64,000 bases of DNA from Telopea speciosissima (taxonomy: Eukaryota > Streptophyta > Magnoliopsida > Proteales > Proteaceae). The DNA is taken from the NCBI RefSeq assembly GCF_018873765.1, contig NC_057925.1, positions 1,318,927 to 1,382,926 on the forward strand, in the 5' to 3' direction. Below, piece after piece: positions 1 through 11,230 of this stretch (position 1 is its first letter; each line of letters opens with the position of its first letter). A model generated the notes under the pieces. The model was given only the letters and a program-made list of their open reading frames with translations, was not told where the DNA came from and searched no databases. The position numbers and the translations under genes were made by a program.

Positions 1-73
1 GGGGGAGGAGGAAGAAGGTATTAGCAAATCATGGTTATCAGTTTATTATAGAATAAGTATTGGGAGATATTTA
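1..73. other. left edge, nothing recognised
   Basis: Purine-rich then AT-rich sequence before the first copy of the direct repeat. No coding signal is visible. Confidence 0.4.
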
Positions 74-375
74 GAACATAATTGAGGTGAAAAGAATCTG
101 GATCATCAGCCAATTAATCTTAGGTTTGGGAAACAATGGTGCAGGAAACTGACGAAAAAACAAGGTTACATAAAAAGTATGAGGTGAGAAAGAATCCATC
201 ACAACCATCACAGCCAGCGTATCAATGTGACAGACACCATGACAGCAAGTATAACAGCCAGTCTAGCCGTGACATGACAGCTGCATCAATGTTCACAGAT
301 GCAATTCATGTCCAGATTCTGTTTTGGATAATATTCAAAATCTTATCCTTGTTAAAGTATTCAGTTGTGGGGTTT
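74..375 (+). repeat. direct repeat copy 1 (~300 bp)
   Basis: This stretch recurs in the same orientation at about 3607-3911, differing at roughly one base in eight as judged by eye. Similarity begins abruptly at ACATAATTGAGG and stops just after a GTTGTGG..TTTTTT stretch. It has no TG..CA ends and no clear inverted ends, so the element type is unknown. The two copies bracket the A20 and F-box-associated remnants. Confidence 0.75.
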
Positions 376-1652
376 TTTCTACAAGATTAGTGGCCATAGG
401 CCATCGCCGTAGATTTGAAAAATTAAACAGTTCATTTTTATTTTTTATTTTTTTTTTTGGGGGGGGGGGTGGTTTGTTTACCATGAAATTTGACATATGG
501 CTTATACAAGACCATGTCATTTCTATCCAACGGTCGGAATTGCAGCATCATATGTTCATATTGCTCAAAATGGTGGACTGTTAGAAATTGAATATTTTCT
601 AGGATTGATTTATGGTTTTAATGAATCTGTTATGTATTTAGTACAGATCTTTCCTCTGGATATTTCCATTTCTTGTAGCTGATTTGATAATGGAAAAGCT
701 GGAATCCTATAGTTAATATTGACTATGTCGCTCTGAAAATTGTCTAATTGAAGTAATTCTACATATTTCTGATCTGGTGTATTGTAAATCCTATTGAAAC
801 TTCTTCATTATGCATTCTTTTCTGATGAGATAAATAAGAGCCTGTGTTTGTCTCTGACTTGAATATCTTGTTTAACATTTTTGTTTTTGTTGTAACTTCC
901 GGTTAACTGAATGAGAAAGAGAAGAAAAGCTGTGTCCTGCAATCTCTTCCGACACATAATGAATTTAAATTGCTTATCTGTTCTAACTTCTAGGAAATAT
1001 TGTTCTTATTTGAATTCTTTAAATTTTGTTTTCTATCCGTCTTTGCCTGTTCAAGCAATAGTAATGTTACTAAGTACCTGTGTTCATTTCTTAATTTTTT
1101 CTGATTTTGAATTTAGGACGAGGAACTGCAGTTTGGGTCAATTGTAAGAGCTGAATTCCTCCTCTATGATATTGTGCATGGGCTTCAGGTGATATTTGAT
1201 CTTGAATATATCATAGTCAAGCTCTTTGAGGACTCTTTTGATTTGTTTAGTAAAATTATGGGTGAGAAGCAGCATCTATATCCATTATAGCACTTTGGAA
1301 TCCCCTGTCATGGTTGGTTTATTTGGGGTTCAATCTGAAATTTCCTTACTAAAAATTACATTCTGGGGCACTGAATTATGCTTTCCAAGCCTACAATATT
1401 TTAATACTGGATCTCATAGGACCTGGCAGAAGAAGAGACTGGTGTGGACAGAGAGAGAGAGAGAGAAAGGTGCTTCTGTGGAGCTGATTTATGCCTAAAG
1501 GCAGTTTTTTCTAGTATTTAAAGAAATGCTGATTGGAATTTCGAGTCTTTAGGCCTTCTCTTATCTTTCAGTCCACACACCTGCTTCCGAAGTTTGGTTT
1601 CCATGGACATTTTTTTGTGGGTTCCCCTCCCACCCTCTCTAGTTTTCACAGG
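376..1652. other. AT-rich non-coding stretch with possible 5' UTR and intron of the A20 remnant
   Basis: No long open frame here resembles a known protein. A G-run lies near 460-470 and a short GA run at 1451-1466. The last bases before 1653 end in a pyrimidine-rich tract and CAG, which looks like a splice acceptor placed one base before the ATG, as in many plant SAP genes that carry a 5' UTR intron. Confidence 0.4.
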
Positions 1653-1856
1653 ATGGCACAAGAAAGCTGGAAAAAAGAAACTGATGAGACTGAATACCAG
1701 ACACCAGAAGGCCCAGTCTTGTGCGCAAACAATTGTGGCTTCTTCGGAAGTGCTGCCACCAACAACCTATGTTCCAAGCACTATAGAGATCTCTCAATGA
1801 AGCAGCAGAAGCGCACAGCCAAAATTCAAGGCAACTCAAGTCACTCCCATTGCTGA
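1653..1856 (+). pseudogene. A20 zinc-finger stress-associated protein, truncated (A20 only)
   Basis: The frame starts at ATG 1653 and gives 67 residues. Its N-terminus (MAQESWKKE...) and following A20 finger match plant stress-associated proteins (SAPs), which bind ubiquitin and modulate abiotic stress responses. A family member is usually about 150-180 residues with an A20 finger then a C-terminal AN1 finger. Here the frame stops about 20 residues after the A20 finger and no AN1 finger is seen in the next kilobase. Within the finger (residues about 24-46) the usual fourth cysteine, in the LCSKCY context, is His (LCSKHY), so one zinc ligand is changed. The upstream CAG acceptor shows it derives from genomic DNA rather than a processed transcript. 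Family identity is secure; that it is a decayed fragment is inferred from the missing AN1 and the altered ligand. An expressed A20-only peptide is the alternative. Confidence 0.7.
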
Positions 1857-2439
1857 TAAGATGCCCAAAACTTCCACTTTAGTTCAACTTCAACATTAAC
1901 CCGTTGTAGAAAGTGGATTGTTTGGAAGAAGGCCATAGTCTGAAAGAGGGTTCATCAGCCTCTCTAGAGGTTACTATAGTACCTCATATTGGCATCCGCT
2001 CATTGGTGAGCTAATCTTATATGTATCAAAAGTCCCCCACTCCTTTGAGTCTGTAAAGGGTTGAGGGAGTAAAATATTTTTCAGTTTGTTAGGTCGCTGG
2101 TCTCGATCTCGAGCTCGGATGGTGTTGGAGGTTGGTTGGATCATGTTGGCAAGCTGGAGGTACTATCTGAGCTATGGAACTTGTTGCGAGGTGCTGAATC
2201 GGATTTGACTGATTCTCGGTTTGTTGGGGTCTGCATTGGGTTGGTTAGAATGTCCTTTCGTGCGTGCTTCCTGACCGTATGTTTGACAGGTTCCTCTGAA
2301 ATCACTCACGCATGTGTTTTTCTGGGCCATTGGATCTTTGATTTCGAAAATAATTCGGTGGGGACATCTTGTGATGATGCTACGTAAACGTTTGGGACCT
2401 GACATGCCGTTTGTTAAGTAGGAATGTGTTTCCCTCCTC
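1857..2439. other. non-coding stretch between the two gene remnants
   Basis: The 3' side of the A20 remnant. Short open frames around 2136-2405 on both strands have no recognisable family. No AN1 finger codons are seen. Confidence 0.35.
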
Positions 2440-2922
2440 TTGGGCTTTTTCCAAACGCCAAAAACTTTTCAAACCTCAATTTCTTTAACAGTTCCATTAA
2501 AATTCTTGGCAGCAACATCATCATCACCACCATTAAACCTCTCGGTGGTCTCCGCAGAAGCAGCAGCAGCAGCAGCAGCGAAAGCAAAAGAAATCATCAG
2601 TTTGGAATCATCTCAAGAAATTATAAACTCTCTGGGCGGCAACATCTTCTGTTTTTCCAATGGTCTTATTCTATGTGGTATGCATCTTAGTGAGTATTAC
2701 ATATTTAACCCTCTCACCAAGGAGCGTTATAAACTTCCTCTTCCTCCTCGTATAAAGAAGCAGAAATATTTGTCAAAAAGGCCACCAAAAATGGGTTTTG
2801 GTCTTGTTGTCTCCACCAACACCAACACCAACACTGCTGCCGATGCCCATGCCCGTGATGATGCTTCTTCTTCTTTTTTCTTCATCAATCCGATTCAAAG
2901 TGGTGCATTTAGCTTTTTATGA
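2440..2922 (+). pseudogene. F-box-associated domain fragment
   Basis: The open frame begins with a non-ATG codon and runs about 160 codons. Around codons 65-103 it reads like the start of the plant F-box-associated interaction domain: a glycine-rich NIFCFSNGLILC stretch, then YYIFNPLTKERYKLPLPP. In intact members this region follows an N-terminal F-box and forms the substrate-recruiting part of an SCF ubiquitin ligase. No F-box precedes it. The sequence upstream is an alanine run encoded by GCA repeats, and the sequence downstream becomes low-complexity Asn-Thr and Ser codons before a stop. No in-frame ATG is evident upstream. I read it as a broken fragment of an F-box gene. Domain assignment rests on the NPLTKE..LP core only. 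Confidence 0.55.
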
Positions 2923-3606
2923 ATCTTTCATCTGCCCAAGATGTACAATGGGGATTGATATTTTTTTCCTAGTCTCTTTTTGTTTCCTTTTCATGCTCAA
3001 TGTAGTCTGTAATTTCTCAAGTAATTTCTTAGAATTATGGAAGGAGGACTATCTCTATCTATGCAGAACAGAATATAAACTTGTAAGAGAATACAAAAGT
3101 TGCTATTCATTCAGAATTCCAGGACTCTATTTATCCATTTGACTGATAAATAGCAGAATTTAAAAGAGTAGAGATTCAAGTAGTTCAAAGCATAAAACCC
3201 ATCAGTGAATGCATCAACTAGCACTCCATGAAGTTAGTTTCTAGTCATTGCCCCCAACATTACTTGATCAGAAGATATAAACCTGCAAATCCCACAACAT
3301 ACATGAGGCAATCGATGGCTATTTTTCTTTGCTCATAAGTTCATTACCAATTGGCACCACCAAATTGTACAAATGGTTCGAATTCTACATTAGGGGAAAT
3401 GCTGTTTGTCCCAACAATCAGACTGTTGAAGATTCCTGTATGCATAATTTCAAACTCAATCACAACAAAGTTGGCCTTAGATCATGTATGTCCCCTACCA
3501 TCAACCAAAGGGCTCATCTGCTTCTTAACACCCTGATGCCAAATGACAATGCAATTTCACTAGCTCTCTGAACTTTAGTTTCTGCTGTATACCATTAAAG
3601 ATCTAC
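2923..3606. other. non-coding stretch before repeat copy 2
   Basis: AT-rich sequence with short frames of unrecognised content. No transposon ends or gene are identified. Confidence 0.35.
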
Positions 3607-3911
3607 AACATAATTGAGGTGAAAAGAATTTAGATCATCAGCCAATTAATCTTAGGTTTGAGAAACAATGGTGTAGGAAACTGATGAAGAAACAGGGTTC
3701 CAGAAAAAGTAGCAGGCGAGAAAGAATCCAACACAGCCTTCCCAGCCAGTGTATCAATGTGACGGCCACCATGACAGCAAGTATAACAGCCAGTTCTAGT
3801 TGTGCCATGACAGCTACATCACTGTTCACAGATACAATTCCTGTCCAGATTCTGTTTTGGATAATATTCAAGATCTTATCCTTGTTAAAGTATTCTGTTG
3901 TGGTGTTTTTT
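3607..3911 (+). repeat. direct repeat copy 2 (~300 bp)
   Basis: Second copy of the repeat at 74-375, same orientation, with the same abrupt left boundary (ACATAATTGAGG) and right boundary (GTTGTGG..TTTTTT). Confidence 0.75.
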
Positions 3912-4224
3912 TAGAAAATAAAACTTGAGGGAGAAAGAAAGCTTGCAGTATTGGATTAGTTTAAATTGATTACAAGTTGTAGTTTACATAGCAAGACAGT
4001 AAAGCTAACTCCAATATTTTCATTCAGAGACATTTTGACATCATGTGTTTTTCCAATGGTCTTATTCTTCTATATATAGGGTCATTCTCGCAATTAAATT
4101 GGTACTTGATCTATTTTCTTCCCTCTCTGGGTAATATATAAATTACAATAAAAGTGATATTTTCTTCAGTAGAAATGTGGATTGTCTTGATAGAAGAAAG
4201 TTGTGCTCCCTACTTGGGATTTCT

Positions 4225-4620
4225 GAGATGTCACAGGGTTTCACTTTACCTTGGTACTAAACTCTTTCATTCCTGGTCTAAAGTTAACCTTGATTTCATT
4301 GTTAAGAGGGTCAACAATAGAATCTCATCTTGATAAACGAATTTTCTTTCTTATGCGGGAAGGAAGGTTTTGATTCAATTTGCACTTGCTTCAATCCCAT
4401 CTTATCTTATGTCTTGTTTTCTACTCCTTGAGAAATTTTGTAGATCCTTAAACTCCATTTGTATTCGATTCTGGAATGGAGACTATGGACATAACCAAAA
4501 AATTCATCTCATTGGTTGGGATCGTATTTGTTCTCCAACCCAAAGTGGTGTCTTAGGGCTCCGAAAGGCATCCTCTCATAACAAAGCACTTTTGTTAAAA
4601 CGTGGAGAATCAATTTGGTT
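4225..4620 (+). mobile_element. L1-type LINE remnant (3' part of reverse transcriptase ORF)
   Basis: Translation gives the typical region after the plant L1 reverse transcriptase palm: a KVN..I..RVN.RIS stretch, then AGRKVLIQFALASIPSYLMS, then a WNGDY...KIHLIGWDRIC..P...GVLGLR block. These match the non-LTR ORF2 segment between the RT and the C-terminal zinc-knuckle/RNase H part. The frame contains stops and both ends are lost, so it is a dead fragment. No poly(A) tail or target duplication is seen. Confidence 0.85.
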
Positions 4621-4910
4621 CGGGTTTGGATGGTTGGTTTGGCCGGTTCTTTTTTATGTTTTTGGGTGGGGGAGGGAGGTGGGTTAAAGGGTTGGACTTC
4701 AAAGATATTTAGATCTAAGACGTGGTAAGTCAGGTGGGACTCAAATTTTAGTAAGACGTAGGCGCCACTTTCTTCTACTTTTGTGCCAAGTTCTAGTCCA
4801 ATCTAACTTTACCAAAATTAAGCAAAGAAAATGGTGAAAGAACACAAATCTTTAAACAATAAATCTGGATCATTGAGCAATACAAAGTGTGTCATACAAA
4901 TGAATTAGGA

Positions 4911-5118
4911 CCCTTAATTTGCAATTTGGATCCTCTATTGCCGAGCTGCCCGACGGACCCTACTGTCAAGACACAAGAAGGCAAAAAATGACCGCCTTAC
5001 CCCTGCCCGAGCGCTTTGCCCGAGTGAGGGTAAGGCGGTCATTTACCGCCTTACTGTGTCTTGGCAGTAGGGTCCTGCCGGGCAGCTCGGCAGTAGAAGA
5101 TCTGAATCCCTTAATTTG
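4911..5118. mobile_element. Mutator-like foldback MITE with 11 bp direct repeats
   Basis: The core at 4922-5107 is a near-perfect inverted repeat of about 80 bp per arm: CTGCCGAGCTGCC...GACCGCCTTACCC on the left returns inverted on the right, with a short loop around CCCGAGCGCTTTGCCCGAG. It is flanked by identical 11 bp direct repeats, CCCTTAATTTG at 4911-4921 and 5108-5118. A long GC-rich inverted repeat with a 9-11 bp target duplication is the pattern of Mutator-like MITEs. No coding content. Confidence 0.8.
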
Positions 5119-5467
5119 ACACATGACCAGTATATGATGATGTCTTCTTGATCCCAATTTATCCAATTAGAATAGGCTTGTGTCTATTTTCTCATACTAT
5201 ATGTATAAATTATATTTTTTAGCATTTCTAAAATGGTTTTTATTAGTTATAGTGTTAGGTAATATCCTGGTAAGCAAAAATTTTTTCTAGTTAAAAGAAA
5301 ACAAACAAACAAGCAAAAACAAAAGAGAACTCATTAGAAAAACTGAAAAATAGTACAAACAAGAAGTATGTTATAAGTGGTAGTTCTAATCCTTCTTTTG
5401 TCACATTTCATTAAAAATTGGTGTTTCTACCTTCCATGAGGATGGATTCCTTTCACATTGATCATAG

Positions 5468-5498
<31 letters not shown>

Positions 5499-6696
5499 TT
5501 GGATTATTTAACTTCTCTACCTAAAGGATAATAATGATCTCATTATTAAGTCTGTTTGGAAGAACTTGTGAATTTTCAATAAAAGTGATGACATTAGTAG
5601 TTGTTGCTTATTTTTTGAAGGATAGCACATGTTAGAGTCCATTAATCAAACATTTAGGAATGGATTTTTTAAGTATCTGAATTTCAATCCTAAAGCACAA
5701 TTACAGATGGATCACCTCCTCTAAGTCCAAATTGTTATTCCCTTCACGCTACAAAATTATGCAAATGATAATGACTAATGTCTTAACACACACCAAACCC
5801 CTTAAAAAATTAGGTAATGTCTAATTAATACATCCATTTTGATGACTCTATGTCACTTACTCATTGCTTAAGTTTCATGTCAATTGGAGTTTGTCAAATA
5901 GCTAAACAAGGATTACACTTCTTCCCCTTAAAAAAGACAAATGAAAAAAAAAAAAAAAAAGAAGCAAAGGAATGAAAAATCAAGGTAGAAGTATCCCAAA
6001 AAAAAAAAAAGTAATTAAATTTACCACATTACTCTTCCACATGAGAGAGCCTGTCAAAAGATTCTTCATTTGACAGGGCATCAAAAGTTGGTTCGCACTG
6101 TTAGCCCGGACCTAAATCGGTTGGTTAAGCCTGAGATTGGCCCTACTGATTACTATTCTGTTGAGGTCAAGCACCAACTAATTAATAATCAGGCATTCCC
6201 CGTGGAAGGTAGTGGCCCGTTGGTCATCCTACCGGGACCAATCGAATATGGTTACTAATCGATCACCTGCTTTTTACGTCCCGATTAGCCAGTTTAATCC
6301 TAATTATAAACCGACCAGACCCGACCCGACCGATTGATACCATTATTCATTTGCATGATCATGAGAAAACTCTTTAGGACATGGATATAGAGATTGGAAT
6401 TGAATCGACTATTTTAGATGAGTTGACTCAGTACCGATTTTGAATTGAATGGTTGATCTCCCTCAAAATTCGATTGAAATAGGACTTGTTGGCATAGTGG
6501 ATTTTTCCTAATACTCCATAATGTGTAAATGTTCTTACCAAAAAATAATAATAATAATAATGTGTAAATGTGTTCTGATGATGATAAAACATGAACACTT
6601 ACATTATTGTCCGGCAAACTGAACACCTTAGTGATGATTTATGGTCACGATGGTTTTGGAAATACTAATGTTTTGTCAAACCATGTAAAGAATTTA
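5119..6696. other. AT-rich intergenic stretch
   Basis: Holds a TA microsatellite (5468-5495), A-runs near 5945 and 6000, and from about 6070 to 6330 a degenerate GGTTGGTTAAGCC / CCGACCAGACCCGACC-type repeat like the decayed hAT-type tracts elsewhere in the window. No gene seen. Confidence 0.4.
5468..5495. repeat. (TA)n microsatellite
   Basis: Uninterrupted alternating TA. Confidence 0.95.
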
Positions 6697-7968
6697 GGGA
6701 AAACTTCACGGACACACCCTAAAAGTATCTAATATCTCAGAAACTTATCATACTTGGTCAAAATGTCACAGACATCCCCTATTTTTATGAATTTATTTCA
6801 ATTTAGTCCACTCCGTTAATCTCTGCAATTAAGTGGCTGTTAACTCTTTTTAAATAGCGAAATTACCCTTACCACAGTGAAATCCTTATAATACCCTTAA
6901 TGATGAATTAATGATGTTAGAAGTTAGTTAGAAAAAGACAATTTTGCCCTTGTTTTTATTCAATACTTTTTTTTTATTCCTTTTTTCTCCCCTTCTTCTT
7001 CTCCTTCTTCTCCTTTTGTTGTTTCTTCCGCCGTCGCCACCACCACCACCAGCGCCACCCCCTCCAGCCCTCCTTCTATGTCCGCACAATTTCCTCCCCA
7101 TCTCCTTCTTCTCCGCCTGGGTTTCCTCTTCTTCTTCCTAATCTTCTTCTATTTTTTCTGCTCCACATTTCTTTGCACCACAGCCGATAATGGATTCTAG
7201 AGAACTTGAAAAAAAATGATGGCAGCCAATGGATTCATTTTGTGTTGGATTTGGAAAAATGGGAATAAAAGAAAAGAAATAGGGATCCGATGGTTATTGG
7301 GAGAGAAAATGGAAAAGAAAATCAAAGACATGATGGGATCAGAAATGATAAATTAGTTGAGGATGGGTGCAGTCATGGCTGGAATTCAGATGGGGGTTTT
7401 GTTTAGACAAGGATGTGGGTTAGATTAGAAGTGAAAAGAAATGGAGAGGAGAATCGGTGATGGTGGGATGAGGGTTTTTAAAATGAAAATGATAAAAAAA
7501 TAAAGAGAAAAAAATAGGAATGAAAGGAGAAATAGGGGTTAGTGGAGATGATGGCGGTTTTAGCAGAGATGGGTTTTGAGAGAGGGTCGGTGATGGGGTT
7601 TCGAAAATGGAAGATGTATTTGCCTCGTTTTGTCACCCTTCTTCAATTCGCTTCAGCCATGGGTGGAAATGGAAGTCCGATCATCTTCTCATTTTGTCGC
7701 CCTTCTTCAATTTGCTTTCTCCTTGCCTTGCCGCTGGTAATGGTTGTCGTAGTCGGAGGAGGTGATGGTTGCAGGAGCCGGAGCCATAGAGGGAAGAAGA
7801 TGAAATGACAATTTTGTCCTTTTATTTAAATAACTAAGGGGTAAAATGGATATTTTACCTTTCGATACTAAGTGTGCTTAACGTTTGGGGTGTCTGTGAC
7901 ATTTTGACCAAATATGGTAAATTTCTGAGATATTGGATACTTTTAGGGGGTGTCCGTGAAATTTTCCC
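6697..7968. mobile_element. Mutator-like element 1, long TIRs, 9 bp target duplication
   Basis: The ends are inverted copies of each other over about 80 bp: GGGAAAACTTCACGGACA at the left, and the right end read on the minus strand begins GGGAAAATTTCACGGACA. Both continue through CCTAAAAGTATC and AATATCTCAGAAA to CAAAATGTCACAGACA. The flanks are AAGAATTTA (6688-6696) and AAGAACTTA (7969-7977), an 8/9 match that fits a 9 bp duplication. No transposase frame is visible. The interior holds a pyrimidine-rich segment with CCGCCGTCGCCACCACCACC at 7030-7050 and a purine-rich segment, unlike the AT-rich flanks, so it may carry captured host DNA. A related element lies at 36368-37842. Confidence 0.85.
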
Positions 7969-7977
7969 AAGAACTTA

Positions 7978-8894
7978 TATATTCTCACAAAGCTCAAAAA
8001 GAAGAATCAATAAAACAGCAACCATCAAACTTGAGTTTAATTAGACGTATCATGCAAGAATTGTTTGAAAGCAATGAAAAAATTGATGATCACAATATAA
8101 ATTCTAAGCTATAGACCCTCTTGGCAATGTCTGAGGATCCTCGTCTTAAATTTTGACAGATCTTAGGGAGAATGAATGTTGTCAAGTTATGTACACTATA
8201 AGAGATGGGCACAAGGAGGCGCTAACATGAGGTCTTGATAACGTTCTTTCTCTTAGATCTTACTACCCCCACAAAACAAAAGGATGGATCGGGCTGGTCT
8301 CGAATTATGAAAATCAGAATTGGGGATCAAATCAGTCAGTACAATCAGGATCGGTCTTAAAAACAATAAAATCAATCCCTCGAATCTGAAAACCTCCAGA
8401 ATCCAGTGAGAACAAACCCTAGAATCGACCAAATGTGAATCAATTCTAATCCAGATCAGCCTTTTCAACCGAATCGATTCCATTTTTTTGAAACGACGGG
8501 CCGGTCCTGTGGGCTAGTTCTTTTAACGGTAATAACACCCGTTGCCGTTTTCCATCAACTCGGAAAGACAGAAAAATCAACATTTTCGGATACAACGATA
8601 TTTGAATGAATTAAAAACAAATAATTAATTTAATTTAAATCCCAAAAATATATATATATGAAAAAAAGAAAGGGTCTAGTAACATGGGTGGTTGAGCATG
8701 ACAGCAAAAGGTGGGGACCCACTAAATAAGAGTGACAGCTGTATGGCACCAGACGGACAGACACCCTGTCAACAACGGGCAGCCTCTCTGTCTCTCTCTC
8801 TTCTCTTTTCTCTGACCTGTAGAGAAAAGCGGAGAGCATGTCGTTAAACGGTCATTTCGGGCAGCTTGCCCGAAAAATCATCTACCCTTTTCCC
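7978..8894. other. intergenic stretch upstream of the arabinogalactan peptide gene
   Basis: Includes a degenerate GATC/AATCGATTC repeat tract (about 8280-8480) and then likely promoter DNA. No gene seen. Confidence 0.4.
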
Positions 8895-8902
8895 AATATA
8901 AG
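8895..8902 (+). promoter_or_regulatory. TATA box of the arabinogalactan peptide gene
   Basis: AATATAAG lies about 135 bases before the ATG at 9037. This predicts a transcription start near 8925-8935 and a CT-rich 5' UTR of about 105 bases. Placement is by spacing only. Confidence 0.5.
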
Positions 8903-9036
8903 CTTCACTACCCTCACCCATTCTCATCACACCTTAAACCTTTTCTCTTGCTCTCTGCAATTCCTCTCTTCAGCGCTTCAAGAGGAATCGTAGAGAGTGT
9001 CTCCCACTCTCTAACACCCAAGAAGAAGAGACAGAA

Positions 9037-9216
9037 ATGGAGGTATTGAAGATGAGACTCTTCACCGCTGTAGTCCTCATGGTCTTGGCCGTCTCGGCGG
9101 TTCAGAATGTAGCAGCAGCTGAAGCTCCGGCACCGGCTCCTGCTTCTGACGCTGCCGTCTTCGTTCCTACCGTATTTGCTTCTCTAGCTGCTCTCGCCTT
9201 CGGATTATTCTTCTAA
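9037..9216 (+). CDS. arabinogalactan peptide (AG peptide, AGP16/20/22/41 type)
   Basis: A single uninterrupted frame of 59 residues from ATG 9037 to TAA 9214-9216. Residues 1-28 are a signal peptide (MEVLKMRLF then a hydrophobic core ending AVQNVAAA). Residues 29-37 are the mature glycomodule, EAPAPAPAS, whose Ala-Pro repeats are the known sites of proline hydroxylation and arabinogalactan attachment. Residues 38-39 (DA) are followed by a hydrophobic C-terminal tail (AVFVPTVFASLAALAFGLFF) that acts as the GPI-anchor signal in this family. The mature peptide would thus be about ten residues, held on the outer face of the plasma membrane. Length and layout match intact family members, so the gene looks functional. 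A TATA box and a CT-rich leader precede it. The encoded protein is just under a 60-residue length filter and is easily missed. Confidence 0.93.
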   Translation: MEVLKMRLFTAVVLMVLAVSAVQNVAAAEAPAPAPASDAAVFVPTVFASLAALAFGLFF

Positions 9217-10539
9217 TCTCTCTTTCTCAGAGGAATAGAGGATGATGGATCTAGTGACGTAGATAGAAAGACTTTCTCTGTCTCTCTCTCGCTTCAGATC
9301 TCGGTCACTTTCTACTACGCTCCAGATATATCTACTCCGAGACTGAGAATTGGGATTGAGGCTCTGAGTCTTTTGACCTATTCTTCTTTCATTTGTTTTG
9401 TTTTCATTTTTAATTATTATGTACTTGATTGTTATATAATGTATTAAAATTGTTGAAGAATGATTTGTTTGGTTGTGATCCAAGATTGTAATTTGAGCTT
9501 TTTTTTTACCTATGTTCTATATCTCTCGATTTTTCTCTTGTTCGAATGAGACGAGAAGGGAGAAGAAGGTGGTTTAGGGCAAGAAAGCGAAGAACAGAGT
9601 GGAAGGAAAGGGAAGAAGAGGTGTGATTGACAGATTTTTTTTCTTCCTGTTTGGAATTTTGATTGATGTCATCGTTGTCTAGCAACAATAATATTTGTTT
9701 TCCTTTTCTCTAAATTTTTAGATTTCGTTATTTCAATGCTTTTGATTTGTTCCTGAGCGCGAAGTGGCTGGCCCCAGTAACTTTGGCGGTTTACTCTTTT
9801 TTAGATTTCGTTATTTGAATGCTTCTGATTTGTTCCTGATTCCTGAAGATGTGTGGTTGCAGTAAGCAAAGTTGGTGGCCCCAGTAACATGCCTGCTTTA
9901 CTCCTTACTAAACACATGGCCTGATCACGGCTAACACATATCCTCTACCAAGTCAGTTTAAAGTTTAAACCAATTATAACATGGTATGAACATACTTTGG
10001 CTGTGAATGAAAGAATGCCACGTGTACTTTCGGGTTCTCTTCTCAAATGGATGTAATTGGATTTTTTTTTTGCATGAGAGGTGATTGGAATTGTACCTAG
10101 GAAACCATAAATTTCATACAAAATAAAGATACAGTGAGCTATAATGTAACCCTAAATTTTCCATATAGGTATATCATGCCATGACTTTTAATTTTAAAGG
10201 AGGGTTGCGCAAGCTTTCCTTGAATTAGCGGTTGTGCCCAATGAAGAGAGTGGGATGGGAAAGGATGGAGGGGGTCATTTCCATAGGGCAGAGAGGACTC
10301 AAACTAGGCACAATGCTGGTGTGTCTAACCTTTACCCTAGTTTTAAATAGTAAATACAGTTCTTCGATCTATGGATTTTAATGCATTTATATTCATAATT
10401 GTGGGAATTCGGTTGAAGTTTTTTACGGGTAATGGTGGACATGGAATGAAAATATCTATTTTTCCCTTGTTGGAATAAGAGAAGAAACGGGTTCAAGCAT
10501 GGTTTTAATGCACGGTATTGGAACGGGTATTGGTAATCC

Positions 10540-10890
10540 ACAAAACTGATACGATGTCGCTATGGTATCGGTCTGGATCAGTTATATGGACAAAATTATT
10601 ACTGAATTTTCTTTAAAAAATGAATTTTATGATCATTTTTAAGCAAAATCTGTACGTATCATTCGCTACGAGCGATACGATACCGATACTTAGAACCATG
10701 GGTTCAAGCCATGGTATCAAATATCTGTATCGTTTTTGTTTATTGAATGATACATTTTGGTATCTGCGGAGACTGTTATTGATATAGATTGATTGTATCG
10801 AATCTATTAAAGGTAAAAATAATGGCCTGATCCAGCCTGATAAAGCCAATTTGTTCCAATATCAACTGATACCATTACCAATATTATGAT
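10540..10890. repeat. degenerate GATACCGATA-type repeat tract
   Basis: Multiple imperfect copies of GGTATCGG/CCGATACC-like words in both orientations, shared with tracts near 14020-14170, 15040-15140, 21610-21830, 24585-24775 and 26275-26520. Likely a decayed MITE family; ends not resolved. Confidence 0.5.
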
Positions 10891-11087
10891 TTAATCCCTA
10901 GTTCAAACTCGAAACTGAAGAACAAGGAATGAAAATAACCGCTTCTTGTCGAATGTCTAAAGTCTGAACTATTCTTCTTTAGTGGAATAAGAGGGTCTAA
11001 TATTCTTTGGATGAAGTTTTTCTCCCCCACATTTGAGGACTTTTTAAGATAAGAGATTCAATGTTGTGCAAAGAACGCATGGAACAG

Positions 11088-11230
11088 TAGGGATGTAAAA
11101 GAATATTGGTGATCGCATCCGTATTCGTTTAAAAGGTATCCACATCCATATCAGTTTAGAGATATTTGTATCCGATCGTGAAATACTCGAATCCAAATTA
11201 TATAAAATCTGTTTATAAAACACTGGGAAG
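11088..11230. mobile_element. partial hAT-like MITE
   Basis: Begins TAGGGATGTAAAAG and continues GCATCCGTATTCGTTTA, resembling the left end and interior of the intact element at 60265-60516. No matching right end or duplication is found. Confidence 0.4.
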
